Assembly (NCBI RefSeq): GCF_001619585.1
Contig: NZ_LQNT01000009.1
Coordinates: forward strand, 992,001-1,056,000
Origin: Bhargavaea cecembensis
GTDB taxonomy: Bacteria > Bacillota > Bacilli > Bacillales_A > Planococcaceae
DNA length: 64,000 nt
Direction: 5' to 3'
The notes under the pieces are model-generated. The model worked only from the letters and a program-made list of their open reading frames with translations, did no database searches and was not told the origin of the DNA. This document shows, in pieces, positions 7,534 to 15,849 of this stretch. Each line of letters begins with the position of its first letter. Positions within the stretch are counted from its first letter, which is position 1. A program made the position numbers and the translations under genes.

Positions 7534-8313
7534 TTATTTCTTCGCTTTTTCGAATCCGGCCATCTGGTCGGCGGTACCGCCGGCCGTCATGACGGCTTCC
7601 TGAAGTTCCGCGTCATAGTATAAAAGCGGATCAATTGCAGGAACAGCAGCGTTGACGATTTTCTTCGAGATGCGGAGCGGAGCAAACGACTTCGCTGTGA
7701 GCTTGCTGACGAGTTCGTCGGTCGCTGTTTCCAGCTCTTCGAGTGGAACGACCTTATTTACAAGTCCCATCTTTTCCGCTTCTTCTGCGGTAAACGTTTC
7801 TCCGAGCATGATGAGTTCTTTTGCTTTCAGCGGGCCAACGAGGTTGACCAGACGCGGCGTGCCGCCTCCGGAGAAGAACAGTCCGCGCTCGATTTCCGGC
7901 AGCCCGCCGTCCGCTTCTTCCGCCATGATGCGGAAGTCGCACACCATCGCGAGCGCCATGCCGGCGCCGCGCATTGGGCCGTTGATGGCCGCGACAGTGA
8001 TCTGGTCGAGCGTGTCGAACTTGCGCAGGAACTCATGCCGCTGCAGCTGGTCTTCGCGGATCCAAGTCGTGTCGTTCGGATTGTCTTTCAGGAGCCCGCT
8101 CAGTTCTTTCATATCCGCTCCGGCCGAGAACACCCGGCCGTTCCCCGTGAAGACGATGACCCGGTAGTCGTGATTCTGGCGCACGTGGGTGATGACATCG
8201 TCGAGTTCACGGTTCATCTGAGCGTTCATGGCATTGGCTTTTTCCGGCCGGTTGAGGTTCACCCGTAGCACCGGCTTTTCGTCGATGACTTGAATGGTTT
8301 CGTAGTTGAACAT
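7534..8313 (-). CDS. Enoyl-CoA hydratase/isomerase family protein (crotonase fold)
   Basis: A 259-residue crotonase-superfamily enzyme. It shows the oxyanion-hole motifs FSAGADMKEL (62-71) and GPMRGAGMALAMVCD (near 102-116), then PEIERGLFFSGGG, where the glutamate corresponds to the hydratase acid/base position. It probably hydrates, isomerises or chain-shortens an acyl-CoA made by the ligase encoded upstream. I use ATG 8313 (AGAGGGGG eight bases upstream) rather than 8370; the longer frame would add 19 unlikely residues reaching into a repeat element. It is followed after 13 bases by the TRAP genes. Confidence 0.9.
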   Translation of the reverse strand: MFNYETIQVIDEKPVLRVNLNRPEKANAMNAQMNRELDDVITHVRQNHDYRVIVFTGNGRVFSAGADMKELSGLLKDNPNDTTWIREDQLQRHEFLRKFDTLDQITVAAINGPMRGAGMALAMVCDFRIMAEEADGGLPEIERGLFFSGGGTPRLVNLVGPLKAKELIMLGETFTAEEAEKMGLVNKVVPLEELETATDELVSKLTAKSFAPLRISKKIVNAAVPAIDPLLYYDAELQEAVMTAGGTADQMAGFEKAKK

Positions 8314-8358
8314 GTTGCAATCCCCCTCTTCTCTGATTAAACGCTGTGGATAGAGCTT

Positions 8359-8483
8359 GTTGATTTCCACTTCAGGCGGACGCTTTCCGCGGGCATGGCC
8401 TTAGCTTCCTCGTCGCTACGCTCCTGCGGGATCTTCGGCTCATGCTATTCCCGCAGGAGTCGCCGCCTTCTGCTTCAATCAAC
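8359..8483. repeat. Long imperfect-palindrome intergenic element, copy 1
   Basis: About 125 bases bounded by GTTGATT and AATCAAC. A strong internal hairpin (CTCCTGCGGG at 8421-8430 with CCCGCAGGAG at 8450-8459) and flanking GGCGGACG/CGCCGCC give a cruciform-like shape. It belongs to the intergenic repeat type common in Bacillaceae and Planococcaceae. Here it splits the ligase gene from the hydratase gene within an operon. A decayed second copy is at 15738-15836. Confidence 0.8.
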
Positions 8484-8495
8484 TTCATTACAAAC

Positions 8496-10052
8496 TTAGA
8501 TTTGCCGTTCTTTCACTTTCCAGAAAGGTTCACGCAATGCTTTTTTGTCGACTTTGCCGTAGTTGGTGAGCGGGAATTCGTCGACGATATGGAAAGCTTT
8601 CGGAACTTTGTATTTGGACATGTTGTCTTTTGAGAAGCGGACGAGTTCTTCGTCGGTGATGGAGTCCTTCAGGATGACGAACGCATGGACCGCTTCGCCC
8701 CAGTCTTCGTCCGGCACGCCGATGACGGCGACCTGGCGGATGGCCGGGTGCAGCTGGAGGGCGTTTTCGACTTCCGACGAGTAGACGTTCATGCCGCCGC
8801 TGATGATCATGTCTTTCTTGCGGTCAAGCAGATAGATGTAGCCGTCCTCGTCCTTCGAGCCGACGTCGCCCGTATGGAGCCAGCCGTCTTCCGTTAGTGC
8901 TTCCCGTGTCTTATCAGGCTTGTTCAGATAGCCGGTCATGTTCGTAACCGCCTTGACCAGGATCTCGCCCGGCTCCCCTGCCGGCACTTCGTTCCCCTCG
9001 TCATCAACGATCTTCACCGCACTGAAGTACGCGGGCTTTCCGCAGCTCCGGAGCAGCTTGCCGCCTTTTACGTGGTCATCTTTTCGAAGCCATGTCGCGG
9101 CGCTCTGCGTTTCGCTCAGCCCGTAGATCTGGGTGAAGACGGGACCGAACCGCTCCAGTCCCTGCTTGAGCCGCTCCGCGGTAATCGGAGCGGTGCCGTA
9201 CTGGATTGTGCGGATCGAGCTGACGTCAATGTCCTTGCCCTCCAGGTAATCCAGTAGACGGTAGATAATCGTCGGTACCAGGCTCAGGAACGTGATCCGG
9301 TTTTCCTCGATATGGCGGACGACCGTTTCCAGGTCGAACTTTTCTTCAATGAAGATCTCCGCGCCCATGATCAGTCCGGAATACGTATAGAGCCAGGCCG
9401 CATGCGGAAGCGGTGTCGTGACCAGAATCTTCTCGTCGTGATGCACGTCCGCATCAATAATGATCGATGACAGTGTGAGCAGTGTCCGTTCGCGTGTGTA
9501 GATGACGCCCTTCGGCTCACCTGTCGTCCCGCCCGTGTACTGGATGGTCGTCATGTCGTCCGAATCATTGCCCACTTCCGGGAAGATGGAAGACTCGCTG
9601 TCCTTAAACGCGTGCCAGTCCACATATTCTTCCGGCTGATTTTCCGGACCGTTCAGGACGACAATCTGGCGCACCGTCGTGAGCTTGTTCTTTACATTTT
9701 CGATGATCGGCAAGTACTGGTGGTCCACGACCATGATTTCCGCACTCGAGTCATTCAGGATGTACTCGATATCCGATTCCCTGAGCATCGTGTTGAGCGC
9801 AACCTTCGTCCCCCCCGAGAAATAGATGGCGAGTTCCGTGACTACGTATTCGATGCTGTTCGGAATAAGCATCCCGATCCGTGTATTGCGGCGGATTCCC
9901 GCACGGATGAACGCATTCGCAAGGCGGCTGGATTCCGCAAGCAAATCCTCATAATTCATTGACTTTCCGTCAGCGTAAAGCGCGGTTCTTTTTCCGTGGG
10001 TGGTAAAGCGGTTTTTCAGGAATGTATTAAAATCATTTGCAGGAGCAAACAT
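8496..10052 (-). CDS. AMP-dependent acyl-CoA synthetase/ligase
   Basis: A 518-residue adenylate-forming CoA ligase. It has the P-loop motif YTGGTTGEPKG (172-182), a GLSETQ-type motif near 350, the TGDVGSKDEDGYIYLLDRKKDMI hinge region near 410-430, and GKVDKKALR near the C-terminus with the catalytic lysine. It activates a carboxylate to acyl-AMP and then acyl-CoA. The sequence resembles the CaiC/long-chain group more than acetyl-CoA synthetase. Start ATG 10052 has AGGAGGG seven bases upstream. It is the first gene of an operon with a hydratase and TRAP transporter and is divergent from a LysR regulator, so it is probably inducible by its substrate. Confidence 0.9.
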   Translation of the reverse strand: MFAPANDFNTFLKNRFTTHGKRTALYADGKSMNYEDLLAESSRLANAFIRAGIRRNTRIGMLIPNSIEYVVTELAIYFSGGTKVALNTMLRESDIEYILNDSSAEIMVVDHQYLPIIENVKNKLTTVRQIVVLNGPENQPEEYVDWHAFKDSESSIFPEVGNDSDDMTTIQYTGGTTGEPKGVIYTRERTLLTLSSIIIDADVHHDEKILVTTPLPHAAWLYTYSGLIMGAEIFIEEKFDLETVVRHIEENRITFLSLVPTIIYRLLDYLEGKDIDVSSIRTIQYGTAPITAERLKQGLERFGPVFTQIYGLSETQSAATWLRKDDHVKGGKLLRSCGKPAYFSAVKIVDDEGNEVPAGEPGEILVKAVTNMTGYLNKPDKTREALTEDGWLHTGDVGSKDEDGYIYLLDRKKDMIISGGMNVYSSEVENALQLHPAIRQVAVIGVPDEDWGEAVHAFVILKDSITDEELVRFSKDNMSKYKVPKAFHIVDEFPLTNYGKVDKKALREPFWKVKERQI

Positions 10053-10113
10053 TGTCCTTCCTCCCTATATAAATATTCCGACATTAAATCTTTTGAAATA
10101 TACTACCATTCCG

Positions 10114-10127
10114 ATCCCGAGCGGGAT
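10114..10127. promoter_or_regulatory. Candidate LysR operator between the ligase operon and lysR
   Basis: A perfect inverted repeat ATCCCG-AG-CGGGAT sits in the 147-bp divergent intergenic region, about 60 bases from the ligase start and 73 from the regulator start, where a LysR protein would bind. Confidence 0.45.
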
Positions 10128-10199
10128 AATATGTATTGAAGATGAAATGATATGTACAACCTATCAATCAACCATTAACTTCCACCGGAGGAGTTCGCC

Positions 10200-11093
10200 A
10201 TGGAATTGAGACATCTGAGGTACTTTATCGCCGTCGCCGAGCACCTGCATTTCGGGCGCGCCGCCCGGGAACTGAATATGAGCCAGCCGCCCCTCTCCCA
10301 GCAGATCGCCCAGTTCGAAGAGGAGATCGGTGCGCAGCTTTTCTACCGGACCAACCGCTCCGTCCGGCTGACCCCCGCTGGTGAACATCTCTTCCGCGAG
10401 GCGAAGGCCATCATGGGCAGCCTCGAGCGGGCGACCACCCAGGCCCGGAAGATCCATATCGGCGAAGCCGGCAAGCTTGCCGTCGGCTATACGGGGATGC
10501 TGAGCAGCAGCCTGATCCGAATCCTCCGCTCGTTCAAGGACCGGCACCCGGACGTTGAACTCATCCTCCACCGGATGTCGAGCGCCATGCAAAACGAAGC
10601 GCTGGCGGAACGCCGGATCGACATCGGATTCCTCTGTCCGCCGATCAATGGGGACACACTCGAATTCTTTCACCTGTACGACTATCCGTTCGTCGTCGCC
10701 CTGCCTTCCTCCCATCCGCTAGCAGGCGACGCCTCCCCGATCCGGCTGTCCGAACTGAAAGGCGAACCGTTCATCATGCCGCCGAGGGGCGAGGAAGCCG
10801 GCTACTTCGACCAGATCATCGCCCTCTGCAACCGTGCGGGCATCAGCCCCGACATCCGCCAGGAAGCGGAAGGCGTCACGACCATCCTCTCCCTCGTCGC
10901 TGCCGGCATCGGCATCTCGATCGTCTCGACTGCCGCGGCGGAGACCCAACGGAAGGAGATCGTCTACCGGGAGATTGAAGGCGCCGATGACGCCATTGGC
11001 CTGTACCTGGCGTGGAACCGGCAGGATGCCTCCCCCCTGGCGGAACGGTTCGCCCAGGCGGCGAAAGCATTGATCCAAAACCAGGACAATTAA
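10200..11093 (+). CDS. LysR-family transcriptional regulator
   Basis: A 297-residue LysR protein. The winged HTH at residues 1-60 is textbook (MELRHLRYFIAVAEHLHFGRAA, then SQPPLSQQIAQFEEEIGAQLF) and the effector-binding domain spans about 90-290. The sequence is closest in look to the BenM/CatM/CbbR group that responds to aromatic or organic acids. GGAGGAG precedes the ATG. It faces the ligase-hydratase-TRAP operon and most likely activates it in response to the imported acid. A decayed second copy of its C-terminal third lies at 12966-13231. Confidence 0.93.
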   Translation: MELRHLRYFIAVAEHLHFGRAARELNMSQPPLSQQIAQFEEEIGAQLFYRTNRSVRLTPAGEHLFREAKAIMGSLERATTQARKIHIGEAGKLAVGYTGMLSSSLIRILRSFKDRHPDVELILHRMSSAMQNEALAERRIDIGFLCPPINGDTLEFFHLYDYPFVVALPSSHPLAGDASPIRLSELKGEPFIMPPRGEEAGYFDQIIALCNRAGISPDIRQEAEGVTTILSLVAAGIGISIVSTAAAETQRKEIVYREIEGADDAIGLYLAWNRQDASPLAERFAQAAKALIQNQDN

Positions 11094-11121
11094 AAAACGC
11101 ACTCCATAAGAAGAGTGCGTT
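11094..11121 (+). terminator. Terminator of the LysR gene
   Basis: ACGCACTC and GAGTGCGT pair perfectly across an 8-base loop and are followed by TTACGATTT. The structure is also present, degraded, after the duplicate fragment near 13240. Confidence 0.7.
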
Positions 11122-11476
11122 ACGATTTATCGGCGGACTCTTCTCATCTTCAGGGATCACTCCCTCAGGAATTAGCACCGCTACAAGCATTCGCCTGCCG
11201 GTTGCCGGGCATCGTCGGGCCAGTCCCTCCGCCGCTCTGGATAAGAAGTATAAAAGTTTTAAGTTGTTAGTTAGTCGAACTATTTAGTAGTTTAACACCT
11301 TGAAGTGGATGGGTCAATGAGGTCCAGGCTGGATCAATTTCTTTATCCTTAAGTCCCAACCCGCCCTTCTGCCCTTAGAACTAGTTCGTTTCCTGTTTTT
11401 GTTCAGATTAGATTTTTTAAGTGGGTGTTTCACGCTATCCTTACAGTGAATGCAGCAGTCCCTATATGAATCTTTA
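11122..11476. other. Gene-free stretch after lysR
   Basis: The first 80 bases are the left copy of a duplicated segment (partner at 13260-13339). The rest is AT-rich, with no reading frame that has a ribosome site; the 88-codon minus-strand frame across it lacks credible composition and start. Confidence 0.4.
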
Positions 11477-11929
11477 TTATTGCTCCCATTCTTCCTTCGC
11501 GTCCATAAAACTGTTCTCCAAAAATTCTCCGAAGTGATCTGCCCGCTTGCCGCTAAATCCTGCGGCCCGGTCCCAGGCAACTACCGGGCATTCATCATCC
11601 ACCAGCTCTGTAGTATCCAAGCAGTAGTAAAATTCATCTACATCCTCAACGACCACAAACTTGGTGGGAAGATTATCCGTCTTCCGTAGCCTTTCCGTAT
11701 TTGTAACTACATTTGGGATCGGCAGTTTTCCCGCACCCAAGATATCCACTCCGTAGATTCCCCCGGAGCCATAGTTTCTTAAAAACCATTTGTAGCTCGT
11801 GGGAAGGGTCGCGGCCAGTGCCTTTTCAATTTCACCAATCTTTGATTCAGAGATACCTCCGGTAAAATCAGTAGTATCTGCGTGTTCCTCAATGAGTTCT
11901 TGGAGTTCTTGGAGTTCTTCAAGTTTCAT
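11477..11929 (-). CDS. SMI1/KNR4 family protein
   Basis: A 150-residue acidic protein of the SMI1/KNR4 (SUKH) superfamily. The diagnostic parts are ISESKIGEIEKALAATLPTSYKWFLRNYGSGGIYGVDILG (about 26-65), the hydrophobic VVVEDVDEFYYCLDTTEL and the terminal F-G-EFLENSF. Many SUKH members are immunity proteins against nuclease and other toxins secreted by type VI/VII or contact-dependent systems; others have regulatory roles. No cognate toxin is adjacent. The gene stands alone within a 1.8-kb stretch bounded by duplicated LysR-tail sequence, which suggests an accessory insertion. Confidence 0.85.
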   Translation of the reverse strand: MKLEELQELQELIEEHADTTDFTGGISESKIGEIEKALAATLPTSYKWFLRNYGSGGIYGVDILGAGKLPIPNVVTNTERLRKTDNLPTKFVVVEDVDEFYYCLDTTELVDDECPVVAWDRAAGFSGKRADHFGEFLENSFMDAKEEWEQ

Positions 11930-12165
11930 TTTTATCCCCTCTTATTATTATTCTTTTGTTTCATTTGTAAACTATAGCCAACAAGATACCGCCCCCTAAG
12001 GTCATTGAGCATCAACGCGAAATGGGTGTTTTTGAAGAAACCTGGCCTCTTCAGGACAACTATCTTAAATTAATTTTGATGAGTATTTAACTAACATTTG
12101 TCATTAATCCATAACCTTTCGCATATATACAATGCAAGAATAATATATTTTGGGAGGCAACTTGT

Positions 12166-12750
12166 TTGAAAGGATCAATTTGTTTAATTAGAGTTTCTAA
12201 CGAAAAAACCGTGCCTGCCATATGCCTGGATGATTCAAGTGAAAAGCTATTATTTGCACAAATAAGATCAGCTAGGGAAGAAGAAATTCCAATTAAAAAA
12301 AGGGATAACCCACAAAGCAGACCACTACAGAATAAAAAGTCACAAACAAAGAAGCCAAGGTTATCGAAATCTCTTTATATTGGACAGCCAGAAGGCGTGA
12401 AAAGCAAATCGGTAGTTATGGTCACAAAGCAATACCAAATATCGCCTTCTGCAGTGATAAAAATAATCTTCAAAGGTGAATACACAAACGCTGATATGTG
12501 TTTGAAGCTTCTAAAAAGAATTGAGCGGGAAAATGAGTTGCACAAGGAATTAAAAATATTAAAGAAAAAACTCAATCTAGCTTCAATAAACAATGAGCGA
12601 GGTAGAGATTACGAAGCAAGAATTGATGAAATCCTTAAAGAGCTAGGTTACTTTAAGCCGGGAAGGAAAAAGAAGAACAATAAAGCATTCCGGAATTTCC
12701 GAGAAGTACCGAACAAAGGTTACATTAAAGTGTACCTTGGTGGGCGTTAA
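12166..12750 (+). CDS. Hypothetical protein, possible MazF/PemK-like fold with basic tail
   Basis: A 194-residue Lys-rich protein. The start is TTG at 12166 with TGGGAGG eight bases upstream. The opening KGSICLIRV and the later SVVMVTKQYQISPSAVIKII...LKLLKRIE pattern recall the first and last strands of MazF/PemK ribonuclease toxins, with a long charged insertion (40-75) between them and an extra basic, coiled-coil-like C-terminus (120-194). No antitoxin gene is next to it. The similarity is by eye and weak; it could equally be an unrelated nucleic-acid-binding protein. A strong terminator follows. Confidence 0.6.
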   Translation: MKGSICLIRVSNEKTVPAICLDDSSEKLLFAQIRSAREEEIPIKKRDNPQSRPLQNKKSQTKKPRLSKSLYIGQPEGVKSKSVVMVTKQYQISPSAVIKIIFKGEYTNADMCLKLLKRIERENELHKELKILKKKLNLASINNERGRDYEARIDEILKELGYFKPGRKKKNNKAFRNFREVPNKGYIKVYLGGR

Positions 12751-12767
12751 TAACAGTACTATTTATG

Positions 12768-12808
12768 AAAAGGCGGGTGGGAAAAAACGGTTTCCACCCG
12801 GCCTTTTC
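12768..12808 (+). terminator. Terminator after the 194-aa ORF
   Basis: GGCGGGTGGGAAA (12772-12784) pairs with TTTCCACCCGGCC (12791-12803), followed by TTTTCT. It supports the upstream ORF being a real transcribed gene. Confidence 0.8.
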
Positions 12809-12965
12809 TGCTAATAAACAAATTAAATACGTGGTCGCATAAAACTGACAGTCATCTTATCAAAAAAGGTGTTCCCGAGCTGTCCGCTCTTTGCAGAACT
12901 GACATCTCCGATACTATCGTTTCCTTGTATTAATTGTTCGCATGCACCTGTCTAGGTGTGCAGCT

Positions 12966-13231
12966 CTTCCTCCTGCAACCGGGTAGGCATCAACCCTGAC
13001 ATCCGCGCCAGGAAGCGGAAGGCGTCACCCCTCGTCGCCGCCGGCAGTGGCATCTCCATCGTGTTGACCGCAGCTGCTGAGTGCCAAAGGGAGGAGATTG
13101 TCTACCGGAAGATTGAAGATGCGGATGAAGCCATGGGACTGTACCTGGCATGGAACCGGCAAGATGCCTCTCCCCTCGTAGAACGATTCGCTCGGACGGC
13201 GAAAGCATTGTTCAAAAACCGGGACAAATAA
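12966..13231 (+). pseudogene. Decayed duplicate of the LysR C-terminus
   Basis: The reading frame matches the last ~90 residues of the LysR protein at 10200-11093: GINPDIR, then LVAAGSGISIV, EIVYRKIEDADEAMGLYLAWNRQDASPL and the end KALFKNRDK. No helix-turn-helix part is present. Relative to the intact gene there is a 2-base insertion and an 11-base deletion around 13004-13027 that together restore frame but scramble six residues. Downstream similarity continues through the terminator and another ~80 bases (to 13339). It is a relic of a partial duplication or of a lost paralogous regulator. Confidence 0.8.
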
Positions 13232-13359
13232 AAAAGGCACTACATAAAGAGAGTGCGTTATATGATCAGCGGACACTTCTCATCTTTCTGGAATAACTCC
13301 CTCAGTAATTAGCACCGATGCAAGCTTTCGCCTGCCAATTTAATAGGAATAGAATTAAA

Positions 13360-13887
13360 CTAGTTCTTTTTTTCAGTCAAAATCCTCACTATTAGAAGCA
13401 AGTTCACGTTCTTTCTAATTTGCTGTTGTACATAATCCTCAAAATAACTTAAGCATTTTTTATTATGATCCTCTGATTTAATTCTTATATCTAAACGTTT
13501 TTTGTTAAATTCTTTGTAATAAGTTAGATTTATATCTTCTTTAGAAACATAAAACCTTTGGTTGTTTAACTCTGTAATTAACCAAGGGAACATTGTTTTT
13601 TCGATTTTTTTATATTCCTTATATCTCTTTTTCTCTTTTATCCACCTGAATGCCGTCTCTATGACCGGTATCATGAGATAGATCCCTGAAAGCCAATATA
13701 ACTCTGATTGAATCAGAAACAAAAGAACTAAATTAAAAATGAAAAGTATAGAGGGAGAAAGAAAGATGAGGTAAAAGTGTTTCCATTCGATATTTGAGAT
13801 AAAGGATTTCGAGGATTTGTTATCGATAAAGTAATAAACGAGAGATAACACCCCTACAAGAAAGATATTCACAATAAACACCCACAC
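13360..13887 (-). CDS. Small membrane protein next to lipase gene
   Basis: A 175-residue protein with three hydrophobic segments in its first half (about 3-20, 38-62 and 66-80), then a charged, Lys/Glu-rich cytoplasmic domain with the stretch IKEKKRYKEYKKIEK and a final amphipathic region. I recognise no family. The start is GTG at 13887, with AGGAGG seven bases before it. It lies 106 bases downstream of the lipase gene in the same orientation and is probably co-transcribed. A membrane protein following a lipase could be an immunity, export or partner protein; this is a guess from position. Confidence 0.7.
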   Translation of the reverse strand: MWVFIVNIFLVGVLSLVYYFIDNKSSKSFISNIEWKHFYLIFLSPSILFIFNLVLLFLIQSELYWLSGIYLMIPVIETAFRWIKEKKRYKEYKKIEKTMFPWLITELNNQRFYVSKEDINLTYYKEFNKKRLDIRIKSEDHNKKCLSYFEDYVQQQIRKNVNLLLIVRILTEKKN

Positions 13888-13993
13888 CTTCTCTCCTCCT
13901 CTCTATTTATTCTTTCCTAATTGTTATCTCTTTTGTTCTAACTACATGATCTTGCTTCACAAATAACGTATGTTTTGGAGCACGCACTTCATT

Positions 13994-15445
13994 CTAAAGC
14001 ACTCTCGGTTCTTTAAAGGATTCTTGATTCCCCTCCCTTAACAACAATAGCGAATCTGTTATAAGTTGGTTCACCTTTAGTTTTGCTTGCGCTGAGGGGG
14101 TAATGACGAATGTTTCAAAGGCAACGGTTTGTTTCGGTTGATCTTCACCATACTGTTCGATCGTTATGCTGATCTCGCCTTCATCATAAGCTTCAATTAC
14201 AATTTCGCCTTGTTCTAATCCCTCTCCATTCTCATCAATTAAATACGTCGTGTTATCTAGCGTAAAGATTCTTAGTTCGTTAGCAAGTTCTCCGTCAGGA
14301 TATTCATAGCTGTCACTAAAGCCATAAATCGGATGTCCATTTTTTAATATCGTTACAACTATTGGACCAGCAATTCTTACGACTTTAGATTTTAATCCGG
14401 TTTTTCTTAACTCTTCCTCATTCGATGGGATCGTTTCTGTCTTTATTACTTCAGTTCCCTTTATTAGCTGCTCAATAATTTCGAGAGCACCACTATTTTT
14501 CACCAGCTTACCGTGCTTTGCATTTTTAACGTAATACCTCTTATTCGCAAATTCTGATTCGGCGCTAAACACAGGAACGATTCCATCACCACTCTTAAAG
14601 TGTGCACTGGCCTCATTTCTATTATTAATATGAATGGAAGACAAAGTGGTGACTCCTACACCGATAATTTCATGATGTTCAATGCGGTTAGTCCGTTGAG
14701 CAGGAGAATTAACTACTTCCTTGAAATCCTCTATTAATGACTCATAAGTAACACCCATACGCACAAATTGAGAAGCAATTTCTTCCCTATTAAAAATCTC
14801 ATTAATCGTCACATCTTTATTGCCTTCATTTAAAATTGGTAAATCATACTCGTTTCGAAGCCTTTCTTCATATTTAGTATCCGGGAATAACTGATAGGTA
14901 CTCGGGAACTGCTTAGCCAATCTTTTGGATTGTTCTCTTGTCAGTACAATGGAATGCGGGAATGTATCCGGAATACTTTTTCCATACCTTAAGGTTTTAT
15001 AAGCATCCAGGGATCCACACCAAGGTGTGCCCAAAGTGATTAATTTCTTTATTTTCCCCATGTAAACTTCATCATAATAAACATTCAGTAAAATTCTAGA
15101 TAATAACCCTCCCATACTATGAGCCACTAGGTAAATTTCATCATAGTTATGATGGATTCTTTCTAACTGTTCATGCAGGCGTTCAACAGTTGAAAGATTA
15201 TCTTTTCTCCAGTCGTAAGCAAATGATTCAACTTGTACTTCCTCAATTTCGGACAAATAATCATATGCTTTTCTATATGTAAAGCTAAGTAATCCGGCAG
15301 GTTGAATATTGTCGTCTTCCCTAATAGGCAAGTATTTATCATACACACCGATATTTGTCGGGAAAAAGCGTGGCCATACCTTATAGGATTTATAGGCTAA
15401 TTCACTGCCCATGATACCGGGGATTAATACTACTAATTTATTCAT
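13994..15445 (-). CDS. LCAT-type lipase/acyltransferase family protein
   Basis: A 483-residue alpha/beta-hydrolase of the lecithin:cholesterol acyltransferase group. The oxyanion/lid start is VVLIPGIMGSEL (5-16), the nucleophile elbow is AHSMGG with Ser110, and ITLGTPWCGS follows near 138-147. The C-terminal 150 residues are beta-rich and may be a separate binding domain (PIVVTILKNGHPIYG, GEGLEQGEIVIEAYDEG). No signal peptide is present, so it is either cytoplasmic or leaves by a non-Sec route. I use ATG 15445, with GGAGG nine bases upstream, not the frame opening at 15472. A small membrane protein gene follows. The substrate is presumably a phospholipid or other ester. Confidence 0.85.
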   Translation of the reverse strand: MNKLVVLIPGIMGSELAYKSYKVWPRFFPTNIGVYDKYLPIREDDNIQPAGLLSFTYRKAYDYLSEIEEVQVESFAYDWRKDNLSTVERLHEQLERIHHNYDEIYLVAHSMGGLLSRILLNVYYDEVYMGKIKKLITLGTPWCGSLDAYKTLRYGKSIPDTFPHSIVLTREQSKRLAKQFPSTYQLFPDTKYEERLRNEYDLPILNEGNKDVTINEIFNREEIASQFVRMGVTYESLIEDFKEVVNSPAQRTNRIEHHEIIGVGVTTLSSIHINNRNEASAHFKSGDGIVPVFSAESEFANKRYYVKNAKHGKLVKNSGALEIIEQLIKGTEVIKTETIPSNEEELRKTGLKSKVVRIAGPIVVTILKNGHPIYGFSDSYEYPDGELANELRIFTLDNTTYLIDENGEGLEQGEIVIEAYDEGEISITIEQYGEDQPKQTVAFETFVITPSAQAKLKVNQLITDSLLLLREGNQESFKEPRVL

Positions 15446-15633
15446 AATATTTATCCTCCAAGACAAGCTCATTTATTTTGGATTCTCATCTGTTGCCAGT
15501 CGCTTGTGATTTCCCCATTGATACGCTCGATTTTTTAACTACTTCGCTCAAAGTAAGAACTTCTCCTTTCTCCTCATTAGCTGTGTCGATTTAACAATCC
15601 TTAATTGAGATTCAACTCATCTGCTTTTTCAAT

Positions 15634-15660
15634 AAAAAAGAGCAACCGTAGGGGCTGCTC
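15634..15660 (-). terminator. Terminator of the monooxygenase operon
   Basis: Minus strand: GAGCAGCC-CCTAC-GGTTGCTC followed by TTTTTT. It is about 190 bases after the stop of the FAD monooxygenase gene, with a repeat element in between. Confidence 0.75.
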
Positions 15661-15737
15661 AGAAATAGAGGGAGTGTAATACTCCTTCATCTATGTTTTT
15701 TATTTATCGGGAAAATCTTAGTTTTCGAGCTGCTGAT

Positions 15738-15836
15738 GCTCGCTTCCGTTGACGTTGCCTCAGCCTCCTCGAACTCCGCTCTGTGGGTTTTTGGCTTACG
15801 CTTTTCCCGCAGGTTCATGGCCCCTCCGCTTCAATT
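15738..15836. repeat. Long imperfect-palindrome intergenic element, copy 2 (decayed)
   Basis: Similar in order to the element at 8359-8483: CGCTTCCG, then CAGCCTCCTCG, CTCCGCT, GGCTTACGCTTTTCCCGCAGG and CTCCGCTTCAAT are all recognisable, but the outer and inner inverted arms no longer pair well. It sits between a gene stop and its terminator. Confidence 0.65.
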
Positions 15837-15849
15837 GGTAGAGAAGATT

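Larger units (their letters stand above)
15446..15849. other. Intergenic region upstream of the lipase
   Basis: Contains the promoter region of the lipase, a terminator (15634-15660) and a decayed repeat copy (15738-15836). A short minus-strand frame starting at a TTG near 15562 with AAAGGAG upstream encodes about 20 residues; it may be a relic or a leader peptide and is not called as a gene. Confidence 0.4.

Noticed and set aside
11314-11580. 88-codon minus-strand frame beyond the SMI1 gene
   Set aside because: Overlaps the SMI1/KNR4 coding end in another frame; composition is not protein-like.
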